Below, one piece after another: positions 11,308 to 22,700 of a stretch of DNA of 64,000 bases. The stretch lies in assembly GCA_031216445.1 (NCBI GenBank), contig CM062196.1, forward strand, positions 2,403,501-2,467,500, in the 5' to 3' direction. The notes below the pieces were generated by a model. It saw only the letters and a list, made by a program, of their open reading frames with translations, was not told the DNA's origin and made no database searches. Every line of letters begins with the position of its first letter. The first letter of the stretch is position 1. This stretch comes from Lateolabrax maculatus. Its lineage: Eukaryota > Chordata > Actinopteri > Acropomatiformes > Lateolabracidae. Made by a program: the position numbers and the translations under genes.

Positions 11308-12600
11308 GGAACGCCCGGCAGCCCTGGTGTTGGCGTCCTGGGTTACAGCACCTGCTCGGTGTTTGGACGACGTCCTGAGCAAGTTACTAAACCACAGAGC
11401 CTGATTGTTGAATGTTTAAGGTACCTCTTGACTCTGTACAGTACGGATTATTTGCAGAATCCCACATGGGTTGCAAGTTTCTAACTTTTTAATATCCCAC
11501 ACATCTTTCACGTTAAACTTTCCCCCATGATATCAATTATTTTCCAACATACAGGCTTCAGTATTGGCAGGCAGAGAGGTCACATCTTCTATTGCCCTTT
11601 GTGTTTATCATAGGCAGGATTTTGCTTTGGGGGCCCTCCTCCACATCTTACTCACAATCACCAAATCATTTCTCCCCTTTTACAAAAGCACTGAAATCAC
11701 AAAAAGTACAAAATGAATGTTGCTTCAAAACACTTCATTTATTTTTCTTTTCTTTTATATAAAATTCAAAATCAACCGTATTACACTAATTCTGATTAGT
11801 TTCTTCTGTCACAGCTCCTCTGAGTGCTTCTGGGTCGAGTCTCAAGTGCTCTGTTTGTGGTAAAATGTTTTGTTTGTGTTGTTTTTGTATATATTTACAT
11901 GCTAAGCCATTCTTGAAACAAAATCAGATTTTTCTTTGTTGTGGTCTCAAGTAACCAGGAGACTGACTTTTCCAGAGGAGTTGGACCAGGAGAGGGCAGT
12001 CAGAGACTCCTTGCAGCTGTGAGGTTATTTAATGGAGAGTCTCTAATTTTTTTCATGATTCACCCGCATTGTTTCCCAGTTTAGAATGACCAGTTCCCTC
12101 AGCCGTCAAACACACCAGACCAGTCTAAAATATCTTCCCATATCTCTGCACCACCTCACGCTCATTTTCAAGCATTCATTGTTCTTGATGTAACACAGCT
12201 GATTAGGTTTATACCAGGTTGCCCAGTTTGCATATACCAAGGGTCCTGAAAGGACATGAAAACACTAACTACTACTCAATGTTGCAGATTACTGGTCTCT
12301 TAAATACAATATAATTCTGTTACAGAGAGAATTCTTATGAGATGAAACTTTTTTTGTTTCATGGAACGTGCCCATGTTACCATCCGTGGCTCTGCATGCA
12401 ACATGTTGCACAGTGCACTAGTGCACATCTGGAGCACTAGACTGTAAAAGCTATTTATTTGTCAGATTATTGTTTTTATGTCTTTGTGTGAATGTAAATA
12501 GCCCTGAACTAGAGTTTACATGTATTTTATGACAACCGTACAATTCCTCCTAACAGATTTATAAACCATATTAAATGACCTTGTGACTGTAAAGAAAAAA
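11308..12600 (+). other. ghrhr: Probable ghrhr 3' UTR
   Basis: No coding potential follows the TGA at 11305-11307. An ATTAAA hexamer at 12570-12575 is a candidate poly(A) signal, and an A-rich stretch follows. The end point is inferred. Confidence 0.4.
12570..12575 (+). terminator. ghrhr: Candidate poly(A) signal for ghrhr (ATTAAA)
   Basis: ATTAAA is the commonest variant signal. It lies about 1.26 kb after the stop codon. Other hexamers exist further on (AATAAA near 13658), so the choice is tentative. Confidence 0.35.
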
Positions 12601-14240
12601 GTCATAAATAATAGATAAAAAAGAGATTGATCAACTTACTCTGAAATAGATAAATTGATATATATATATATTTAACATATTTTTTGTATCATACATGCAA
12701 GTTAGTTTTATTCTTATATGCTGTACTACTGCAAAATGTGGAGAAAATTATACTGTACATTTTCCTTTTAGTTTGCAGGTTTAGTGATGCCCAGTTACTG
12801 ATTGCTGTGAACCTGAACCTGTTTTCTCCGAGAAATAATTTTGGGAGTCTAGATGAGCTTTTTTCAAGTCGATGGCTCACAGTGTCTCTGTATTTATGCT
12901 TTGAATTTATATTTTGTCTGTGTTTTGACTGTGTAGGCAGTTAGCAGGTATGTTCAGTACACTGTTCAGTGTAATTCATGGAAGGAAATATTACTCAGCC
13001 ACTGACCACTACAGTGCCTTTATCATGCAGCATAACTCATTGTTTTACTTCAGTACAGGTGGATTGAACCTACAGTAGGTTTGCATTCAAAATCTGTGTT
13101 ACAAAATCATATATTTAAGATGATGATACTACTTGAGACTTTGTGCAGCGTAACAGATGTGCTTCTGTGTTGTGTGAGATTCAAGACGTGATAAGAATTG
13201 TGCTTAAATGACAAAAACAAGGCTGTAATCAAATTTACAACTGTGCAGCGAGGAAGTGACGGATTATATTAACTGAGCATGTTTTGATGTGATGTTTTTG
13301 AAAGAAAGCTTTTCATGCTGTGTCTGGCTTTTTAGATTTTATCCATTTAAAGTGTTATTTCTCTTTTCTTACTTGGAAAAAGTCACGTAGATGTTTCTTT
13401 TACAGGTTCCGGTTTACTACATGAATGCAAGTATCTCGTTTAGCGTTTTCTTATTAGGGCTGCGGGAAAACATTACAGGATGAGGCTGGTGATGGTCTGT
13501 ATTTTTCTTATTATCAATATCCAATGAAAAGACCAAAAACTGTTAGTCTGCTTCACAATTCTTTCTGACTTATCTTACCTGTCGGTGTCATTAACCCATC
13601 GGATCCTTCTGAAGACATCTTTCTTTAAATATGACTCACAAACATATAGTTTCATAAAAATAAAAACATTTAATTTAATTTTAATCTCTTTAATTTCCTT
13701 AAACAGCTGGTCACTGTAGTTTAACAATCGTTACTCAAACAGAAGGAATTACTGCATTTGTTGGGCACTATTTTCAGTGGCGGATGAATCCGCATTCGGT
13801 GCTCCAGTGAGTCAAATTAAACTACAGTGTGTGTTCATAGTAATAAAAGAACATGTCACCCAGATCAACAGTGAAGCCCATTGATTTGTTTTTAACAATT
13901 GTTGAACAAAAAACTAAATTCAGTCCCCAACAAATGCACTAATTCCTCCTGTTTGAGTAACGCTTGATGAAAACTACAGTCTTCAACTGGAAATTACTGG
14001 GCCCTTTCAAAAAATTAAACTTTATATCTGTGAGCCATTTTCAAAGATTTACATTTTAGGAGGAGCAGTAACAAACTGGCTGCCACAGGCAGAGTAGTAG
14101 AGAGAGTGCAGAGAGACACATTGTTTGTTTTGGTCTTTTCATTGGATTTGTTGCCAATATAAAACATAGAATAACACCAGCTTTTCACCTTTAAGCCAGA
14201 CTTCTGTATATTTACCACACACAACAACATTGAGCCAACA
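12600..14240. other. Intergenic gap between the two convergent receptor transcripts
   Basis: I see no gene. The sequence is AT-rich and carries stop codons in all frames, with only short chance open frames. Confidence 0.45.
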
Positions 14241-14251
14241 AGTTAAAAACA

Positions 14252-14257
14252 TTTATT
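14252..14257 (-). terminator. adcyap1r1: Candidate poly(A) signal for adcyap1r1 (AATAAA on - strand)
   Basis: TTTATT on the + strand reads AATAAA on the - strand, 5.3 kb past the adcyap1r1 stop codon. I recall a long 3' UTR for mammalian ADCYAP1R1. Nearer signals may also be used. Confidence 0.35.
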
Positions 14258-17200
14258 GTCGATACTTCCATAATGTACAAAAAACCCTTCTAATGTGCAC
14301 ACCGAAACAGGATAAAATGGTGCACTGTGCAGTGAGAGAGATCACATGAAAGAAGAAGAGCTCATGAGCAGACAGAAGCAGGCTCACAGCAGAGTGCTTT
14401 AAGTTACTTTTACATTCAGCCATCAGTTCACAAACTGCTTTTTTTTTTTCTTTTTTCTTTTTACCTCTAATTGATTCAAACGGGCAATCGGTACAATAAA
14501 GCAATTCAATAAAGATAACCACCATCAAAAAGCTAAACGAAAAACATTTAAAACCCATTTTCTTGTCATGCTATGCAGTAAAAATCAATAAGAACAAAAA
14601 GATTACAGCAGTTTTTATGGCACTTTACTTTTCCTCATGTCTGCAAAGATTAACATTCAAAGGAAAAGTATTCGATGGGTCCCGATGAGACTAGAGCTAC
14701 AATTTGATAAATCGCTCACAGTTGAAACCCAATACCCGAGTTCTAGCTTATTAATTGCCTCACCCACTCATTACGGAGGATTCGAAAACAAGGACACAGC
14801 TCAGATTCCCTTAATGACCTGAAAGCTCAACCCTCCCTTGTTATTACATCTGCTGGTCAAATGAGATCAAAACGATTTAACACGCATGCATCAGCCTATT
14901 AGAGAGTACAGAGGCATTACAGGAGGCTTTATACTTTTAGCAAACACGATCACCATTTAAAAAAAATTAAATTAAAATATGAGATCAATCACAGCGCAAA
15001 GTTTTTAAATGACAGCTATTCACTTTGAACCACAGAAAACTCCACTTACAAGGTACGACGTTGGCAGCTTGTTTCTGTCTCGCACATTAAACTGCAGTTT
15101 ATTTAGTCACAAAGTTTGGCTACAGACCTTTTCAAACACTTCAACTAACTACTTCATATGTCAAAACAACAGATTCAAATGAATATTTATTCTTATAATA
15201 ATAGCAACATCTTTGTCTGACATCAACATAGTACTGGCAATATAAGGCTCCAACTCCCATATTAACACTAAAAGGAAATAATTTATAAATACATCAGCAG
15301 AATTAGGCTCATGACCTGGTGAGATTGTCATAATGTCTAATGAACTCGACCAAACATTCAACTGAACCAGAGCAGAGGTGGTGATTGTCCAGCCCTTTGC
15401 CCAAACATCACAAGATGAAAGAGGGCCCCCTTATGGCTGCTGTTGGATCTGCACTGTTATTTCAGGTAGCACTGAATACATACACAGCAGAGCAACAGGA
15501 CAATACAGTTTCCGGTCAGCCCTTCTTTTCTCTCTTTACCTTTGCATGGACTTCCAGAAAGAAAGAATTTGGTAATTTGCAGGTCAAGAGATGAACAGAC
15601 ATTTAAAGTAAAACTGGAAAAAAATTTGGTTGAAAAGCGACACGTAGGTTACAGACAGTTTTTCCACTGGACACTGAAATATAGTGAAATGATGTTGAAG
15701 TTTGAGTTATATGGGATCTAGAGGTCGAAACACTCTCACTTTTTAACCAAATTCAGCTGTTTTAACCTCGATTTAGAGCCGTAGCTACCACTGAGGACAC
15801 TGAGGTAATGTCTTCTTTACTGTTTCTGGTAAAACAAATCAATAAAATTTAATTTAATCAGAGTATATTTAGAACCTGATATTAAAAACAGTCATTAAAT
15901 CACTATTGACATTTTTTTTTATACCAGTATGTAGACAAAAAAGGTCCATTAAAAATGTGATAAAAAAGGGGAATAACATGGAAAAAAGTACTTAAAGAAA
16001 AAATGGAAATTTGAATACCTACAATTCCTTGACAACTGGCCAAACTGTATCTGAAGATGGTGAAGATGGCTGATGAAGATCATGTCGGAATGATCCAGAA
16101 TAGCTACTAAAACTCTAAAAACGTTCACTTTTCAACCACATTTAACTCAGTTTTACATAGACACAAGGCTGCTTCTGCAAAATAAAAAATTTGAAAAAGA
16201 GATGAAATAAAATGCCAATCAAATAAAAGGACTTAGTAATTGTACATCTAAACTATCCTCCTGGCAGTGTGGAGAAGGCTTTGAAACAACATTTTGACCA
16301 TCATGTACTGTAGCGAGATAAAAATGTACAAAAATATAACAGAACCGTTAAATGAATAATGTAAATATGTAAAAGGTGGATTTTGCTCTGATGTGGACTC
16401 AGTATTTTTAAGAGCTCTGACACTGTCAAAATGTTTCAAAAAGTTATCAGACAGTCAAAAACTAACATGAATTATACTGTTAAAAAAGTTAAGTTAAAGT
16501 TTTACTGTAACCTCCAATCAGCTTCTATCGATGTCAATTCTTGACGTCTTTTTACCTGCAAATTACCAAACAATGTTTGTTGTGTGACTTCGAACAGCTA
16601 ATGAGGATAAAAACTCAACATTTAACTACAGTAGAGAACTGAACTGAGTAGATGTACTTTTCTATTATTATCAGTCATAAATAACGTGTATTCGGAAAAG
16701 AAACAGTGAATATCTGTTAATCAAAGAATTCACTCATTTGTCATTGTTTTGGAGTTTTTCCACTTCCACTTTGTCTTTAAAGACACTTTCTGATATTTCA
16801 GACATTTGCAATTAGATCAAATTATTTCTGTGCATGCAGAAATTAAAATTAGAAAAAAGTCATACTTAATGGAAATTTAGTTTACAGCCACTAGTAGAAA
16901 ATTGTGTCATATTTTGAAGAATATCATAAATGTCTCTTTTTACAGTCCAGTAATTTTCCATTTTTCTGCTGTAGAGAAAAATAGGGATGTGTTGGTAAAA
17001 TAAGAGAACCAAAACATATTTATTCTTGTGTGCATGTGATACAGTGTACTTTACATTGACTTACTGAGTTAATATACTGTAGCACTGCTTTATTCAAAAC
17101 ACTAATCTGTCGTATGTTCTGCTCATCTTTAGCGAAGACGAGTTAAAGTACTTTGAAGGCCTCCAGGTTTAAAATACTGATTTAGTCTTAAGCATCATAA

Positions 17201-19394
17201 AAGCACTTTGTTCAACCCTTTTCTTTACTTTGCAGTTTCGTTTTTAAAATTAAAAGACAAATCTCCTTTTTTTCTCCTTTTAAATCATCAAAAGAAGTCA
17301 AAATACTTGTTTTGTGCTTAAAGGCACTATTGGAGACACAAAGTAGAGTCAAACGTTGAGATTCAGAGGAAAGTTGAGTGAGACCAAAGGAAAAATCTGC
17401 AGTGACATCAGCTGCAAAGCTTACTCAGCCTTTGCAAACAGACACGGCCGTGCAAAAACTCTGTGAGGAGTCGATTAATTTGTCTTTGGAATGAGAGAAA
17501 GAGTTAAAAGTCCCTCTCCGAAAGTTAACATCCATCTCAATATGCTTGTTCTCAAGCATGAAGAGAGCAAATGCCACCAGAGACAATTACTGCAGTAGGT
17601 ATCAAATCAATCAAAATTAAAACAGATTTTTCAAATGGTAATTTTTCAGGAAAAAAATCAGGAAACTTTATCTGAAAACAGTGAAGAGCTGTGATGTTTC
17701 CGATGGTCTACACCTTCACTTTGACCAGTACAATGTTAAAACTTCCTGCAGGAGGCTGCTGAAGAGGCTCAGCTTAAAAAAAAACACGAGAATCAGTACC
17801 ACAGAGCATCGCCTCCACATCAGCCCAATAGTCACTGAAAGTTCATGAAGAAAACTAAATTCAACATCCAATTAAACACTGAATCCTCACCAAAAAAAAA
17901 AAAAAAAAACACATAAATGCAATTTCATGCAAGCAGGTGAACTCATGATGCTTCAGTCATGAGTTCATTTTCATTGACATTTTCTGTACTAACGGCTGTT
18001 TAAAACTACAGACATCTAGTTTCCAGTGCTGAGATTTTTAAAAGAGAGGTTCGTGTTTGTGGTCGTAGTCGGCAAACCTCACCACTCATCATCTAACCCT
18101 GGTAAGTTTTTTTTTTCTCTGGTTTCTTTTTTGGCATTTCACGTAACCACAGAAAAATATGTCCTTCTTATAAATACTGCCTTCTCACCTGTTGGATCCA
18201 GATGAAATTTCTCCTCCACATTCCTCAGTCTGGTTGTCGTCAAGACCCCATTATATTGTTTAACGTCAGTCACAGTTTAGACAGGAAACGAAGGATTGTG
18301 CCAGAAATACTACTGCGCTTTCGTACACAATCACTGGTGGTACATCACGAGTGCTGCAGTGGTTACGAAACGATGAAGCTGGCTGTCTTCTTCAGCGCTG
18401 AACGGGTGACTCTAATGAAATTTGCCACTTAAGGCTCCTTAATATCTCAATCAATAACACTGATGGTGATGGTGAAAAGTTCGTGAACCTTCACTTTTTA
18501 AATAGTTGTCAACATGTTTAACAAAATGACATATTTAAGGTATTTACTGTACATCATGGTGAGTCAGAATCTGAGCAGCAGAGGCCAACATATCATTCAT
18601 TTTAGTCCCGAGTTTTGGGCAACAGTATCTCTTCGATAGAGCCTCCTCACCTGGTACATACCCGCATCTTTCAATCACCACGCCCTCAGTTTTTTGCGTT
18701 AAATAACCCTGATGACATCACTATGACATCACTAGGGTCATACAAGTCATTATAACTGTTTTCACAGGTTGATACTCAACATGACAAGTAAACTGATCTT
18801 CGTATGTGTGTAGATTTCCCCTTTAAGGTATTTACATTGCCCAGTGTTGTCTGTCTCTCATTAAGCCATTTCAAATGGCACGGCAGCTGTGATTTCTGTA
18901 TTTAAAGTGGAATACAGTGTGTAGTTTAGAGTGTAAAATACTTTTTGAGGGTGAAACTTGAGGAAAAATGTAAAAACCTCCTCAGACAGACTGGAATGAT
19001 CACTGTGAGAGGGCGCGGACTGCAGAGCTCTCTGGCTGCAGTAATAAACTGGTCCCCCTGTGCTATACAGCAGCAAATACTGTAGCAACAGACAACTTTA
19101 AACACTAATACAATATATACAGAGAGATAACCATGCTTCTTCGGCATGTTACAGCCCAACAAGACACTAGATTTACACTAGAATTCCTAATCATGTCCCT
19201 TGAAGGTGATAGGCTGCTCAGGAACAGGAGGGCTAAGTTTGTGTTTCGCTCCAGCTGCACCTGAACCAGGTCAGAGGTCGGGACATGAAGAGATTCATTA
19301 TTTGGCAGCTGACATTCAGGTTGGGTCATGTTTCGGGGTGAAGCGGGTCAGACTAGAGGCTGTTCTGGGTCGCTGGAGTTGAGTTGGGTTTCCA

Positions 19395-19530
19395 TCATGG
19401 TTTCGTCTGGGTACGGGTTGGGGTACGGGTTGAGGAACGGGTTGGTGAGGCTGGTCATCGGGACGAGGGTGGTTGTGTCGGGTTTGGTGGCGTCGGGTCC
19501 GGTGGCGGGGGCGTGGGCGGCGGCGACGTC
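19395..19530. repeat. G-rich short tandem-like block (gggt/acgggttg units)
   Basis: Repeated units such as tacgggttgggg and gaacgggttggt run along the + strand, then gtcgggt and ggcgggggcg. The block is C-rich on the adcyap1r1 transcript strand, in its presumed 3' UTR. A long open frame spans it only because GC-rich DNA has few stops. Confidence 0.55.
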
Positions 19531-19562
19531 GTTGCTGAACGTGGCGTCCCCTCCGGTGCTGT

Positions 19563-19751
19563 TCAGGTGGCCGGGGTCTCGGCCTGCAGGCTGGACATGC
19601 GGATCTGCGAGCTGCTCTTGCTGAGGATGGACAGCTGTGTCCCCCCGTTCACCCCACTGCTCGCCAGCGAAGGATGCCGGTGCTTCAGGTCCACAGCAAA
19701 GTACCTGTTCACCGTCCAGCTGCGCCATTTCCTCTTGATCTCCGATTGCAC
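19563..19751 (-). CDS. adcyap1r1: adcyap1r1 last exon: cytoplasmic tail
   Basis: It begins VQSEIKRKWRSWTVNRYF after a caag acceptor and runs through HRHPSLASSGVNGGTQLS and SKSSSQIRMSSL to TGA (62 residues). The tail is strongly PAC1-specific. The first codon is GTG, encoding Val after splicing, not a start. Confidence 0.97.
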   Translation of the reverse strand: MQSEIKRKWRSWTVNRYFAVDLKHRHPSLASSGVNGGTQLSILSKSSSQIRMSSLQAETPAT

Positions 19752-22700
19752 CTTGAGGGATATACTTCACAAGGTCATTATTAATGGACCTCGCTGGAAA
19801 GATACAAGCTCACTGTCCCTCAGTCTCACTCTAGCTCTGTCTGTGCTGTATTTAAAGCTTTTAGTTTTTTACAGATTTTCAGTAAACACACAATTTTCAG
19901 TTGGATTTTATGCCCCCACACACCCAAAATGTTTTGTAGCTCCTGTTGCAAGAAGACACTGAGCTACGAAAATAACCATTATAATAGAAAGTGAAGACAT
20001 GTAAAGAGTGAGAAAATGCACACGAGCAAATGGTGCTTTTATAATCACATTTTTACATAAAAAAAAATAAATTGTTTGAAAATAAAACCTGAAAATTATG
20101 AGCCTAATCCATACCATGTCTAACCTCATCTAATCCTTATGTACATGCTGTTCATCAGTAATATTGTTATATATGTTTAATTAAATTGAGAAAACTATAG
20201 TTTAATGGTGTGAGGAGGTTTACCTCTCCATTCAGGAAGCAGTAGAGGACGGCCACCACAAAGCCCTGAAGAGACACAGAACCACAAGTCAAAAAAACAC
20301 ATCTACTGTACAAGCACGACTGCAAAACAAAGGCTCAGGCATGCACTGTCAAGATAATGAAGGTATATGAATATTTTATATTATTATTTTTAACCTTTTT
20401 AACATAAACCAAAAAGTGTATAATCAACTGGAGTTGTTTTACTGTGAAGTCAACTACAATCACATGTTCCACGTGGTCCTTTTTGTGACTAAGGCTCAAG
20501 GCTCTTGATATTAAATTTGTATTGAACTACAAGTTGACAGTTTAAAAGCCTTTTTTACTTGCTATATTCAGAGCTTGTTTTTTTTAAGTCATGTCTGAAA
20601 TTATTCGAGGGAAGTCTTTGTCTCTGCAAGCTGCCCTTTAAAATTACATTACATCTTCCTTTTTACAATAACTTATTTTTTTGAAAGAGATAAACCTGAG
20701 ACTTGACGTGATGTAGTTCCAATTTGAGTCTAAATCTCAAGTTTACAGCTCTTACTGTTACTGTAAGGTAATTTTCCACAGTTTGTACTGATTTCGCTTT
20801 CCTAATGATGCAGAAACAGTCACCTGGAAGGAGCCGAGGCCGAGCTCAAACACCAGACGCTCTCTCTTGCTGACGTTCTCAGGGGAGAAGGCGAACACAG
20901 TGTAGTGGATCCCAAACAGTGGGATCAGTAGCAGAGTGGAGCGGGCCAACCTCCTGCAAAATAACACACACACACACACACACACTATAATGAGAGGATT
21001 ATAATCTGCACACACAGGCAGGAATATTCTGCCTCAATACATTGAACCTTTTCGTCTGAGTGTTTGTCAGGGCCATCCCTAGTCCTCTAATGTAAAATCA
21101 GTCCACAAAATCCTTTTAACTGTAAAATAAGAGCATTGTATTACGTACATTACTTTCACTGATGAAAAACTATGTGGGATTTGTGGCAATATAGATCCTT
21201 TTCTATATATATTTCCTCATATGTTCATGGTTATCACTGTTTTAGAATTAAGAATTTACACACTGTGATATGACTTTCTGAGCTCACCGTACTCAGTGTT
21301 GGAGTTATTAGGAGAGTAAATATTAACTAGTGATGTCTAAACTAAAACTAAGACACACAGACTGCGTGAATACAGACATTTTGTATATGTGCTCATGCAT
21401 TACAGAGACCTCACAACATCTGAACGTTGGAACAAAATCTCACAGGTCATCTTGAAATGATGTGTGATTGTAGCTAATGAAACATTTTACTTTATCGTCA
21501 GGCAGAATATGCACAATGAAAAGTAAAATGACTCACAGGTAAATGCTGGATTCATTTCCACCGATATCTGGGGACTGTAACTTCTGGACGAGGATGATGA
21601 TGATGCCGATGAAGAGCACAAAGTTGATCTGTAGAAAAAAACGCAATGTAAATAAAACAAATAAATGCATCTTTGGTAATGACGGACTGTTTTTAAGTCC
21701 CCATTACTCAAACACAGTCTCAACGTACCATAATCGAAGCCAGCACGGGTCCCTTGATCACCCACCAGATGGCAGCGTTGTCATTCATGTCCCAACATCT
21801 GAGGGAGCAGGGCGATAAAACCCATCAGTGCCTGATCAGACGAGCTTAAATATGAGATTAAACTCTGTTGCTCATAACCTACCCTATATCATCAAAGTGT
21901 AGCTTCAGCACCGCCCAGATGGTCACACACACTGTGGGGGCTCCTGTTGTAAAACACCATACAAACATTGTTACCAATGCAGCCACTGTTATTGGATGGA
22001 TTGTAACCTATGATCACATAAAAAAACCTAATGTGTGCAATGTGGTTCATGTCTCACCCCAACCAATGATGATGTACCAGTAGAAGTATCTCTTTTCGGG
22101 GAAGAAGGTCTCCACCAGTAAAGTGAAGAGGTACAGACCCTCTATGAAGAGCCAGAAGTAGTTAGAAAGGACGCAGTAATGGAAGAATATCATCACTGCT
22201 CGACACTCCAGCTTCAAGCAGAGAAAAGACAGAAAGTGAGATGAGAAACAGAAAATCATCTGCTGCCTGTGAACATGCGAACAGAGAGCATTTTGGGCCC
22301 GTGAGCAGGCGTGCTAAGTGTTACTCACAGTGTGTATGAAGCAGTGGTCGCTGTCCTCTTTGGCGTACAGCACGCCGTCTTTGATGAAGACAGAAATAGC
22401 TCTCAAGATGAACGACACAAATAGGTTCATGTGGATGAAGTTCCTGGTACAGTGCAGCTTCCTGTGTAGAAAAACAGACATGAACATGCTGAATATCATG
22501 AGACCGTTCAGCAAAGAAGAGCACTGCATGCAGAGGAACATACATACATGTTGCCACATGCTTTTTTTTATTGCTGTTCATGTTAATTACAGGATTGGTT
22601 AATTAGTTAATTAGTTGTACAGTGGCAGCAATAGTTGTAATAGCAGCAATAGTGGCAGAAAGGATAATAATTGTAGTAACAGCAGTAGTGGTAGTGATAG

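Larger units (their letters stand above)
14240..19562 (-). other. adcyap1r1: Probable adcyap1r1 3' UTR / intergenic
   Basis: There are no convincing exons over 5.3 kb on either strand. Open frames here are short and lack family resemblance. The block at 19380-19560 on the + strand is unusually G-rich and repetitive (gggtacgggttg-type units) and lies just beyond the stop codon, so it would be in the 3' UTR. A repeat-like stretch lies at about 18600-18830. Confidence 0.4.

Noticed and set aside
19348..19962. Open frames of 140 and 192 codons over the adcyap1r1 tail exon
   Set aside because: They are other frames or the opposite strand of the tail exon and the G-rich block beside it; no family resemblance.
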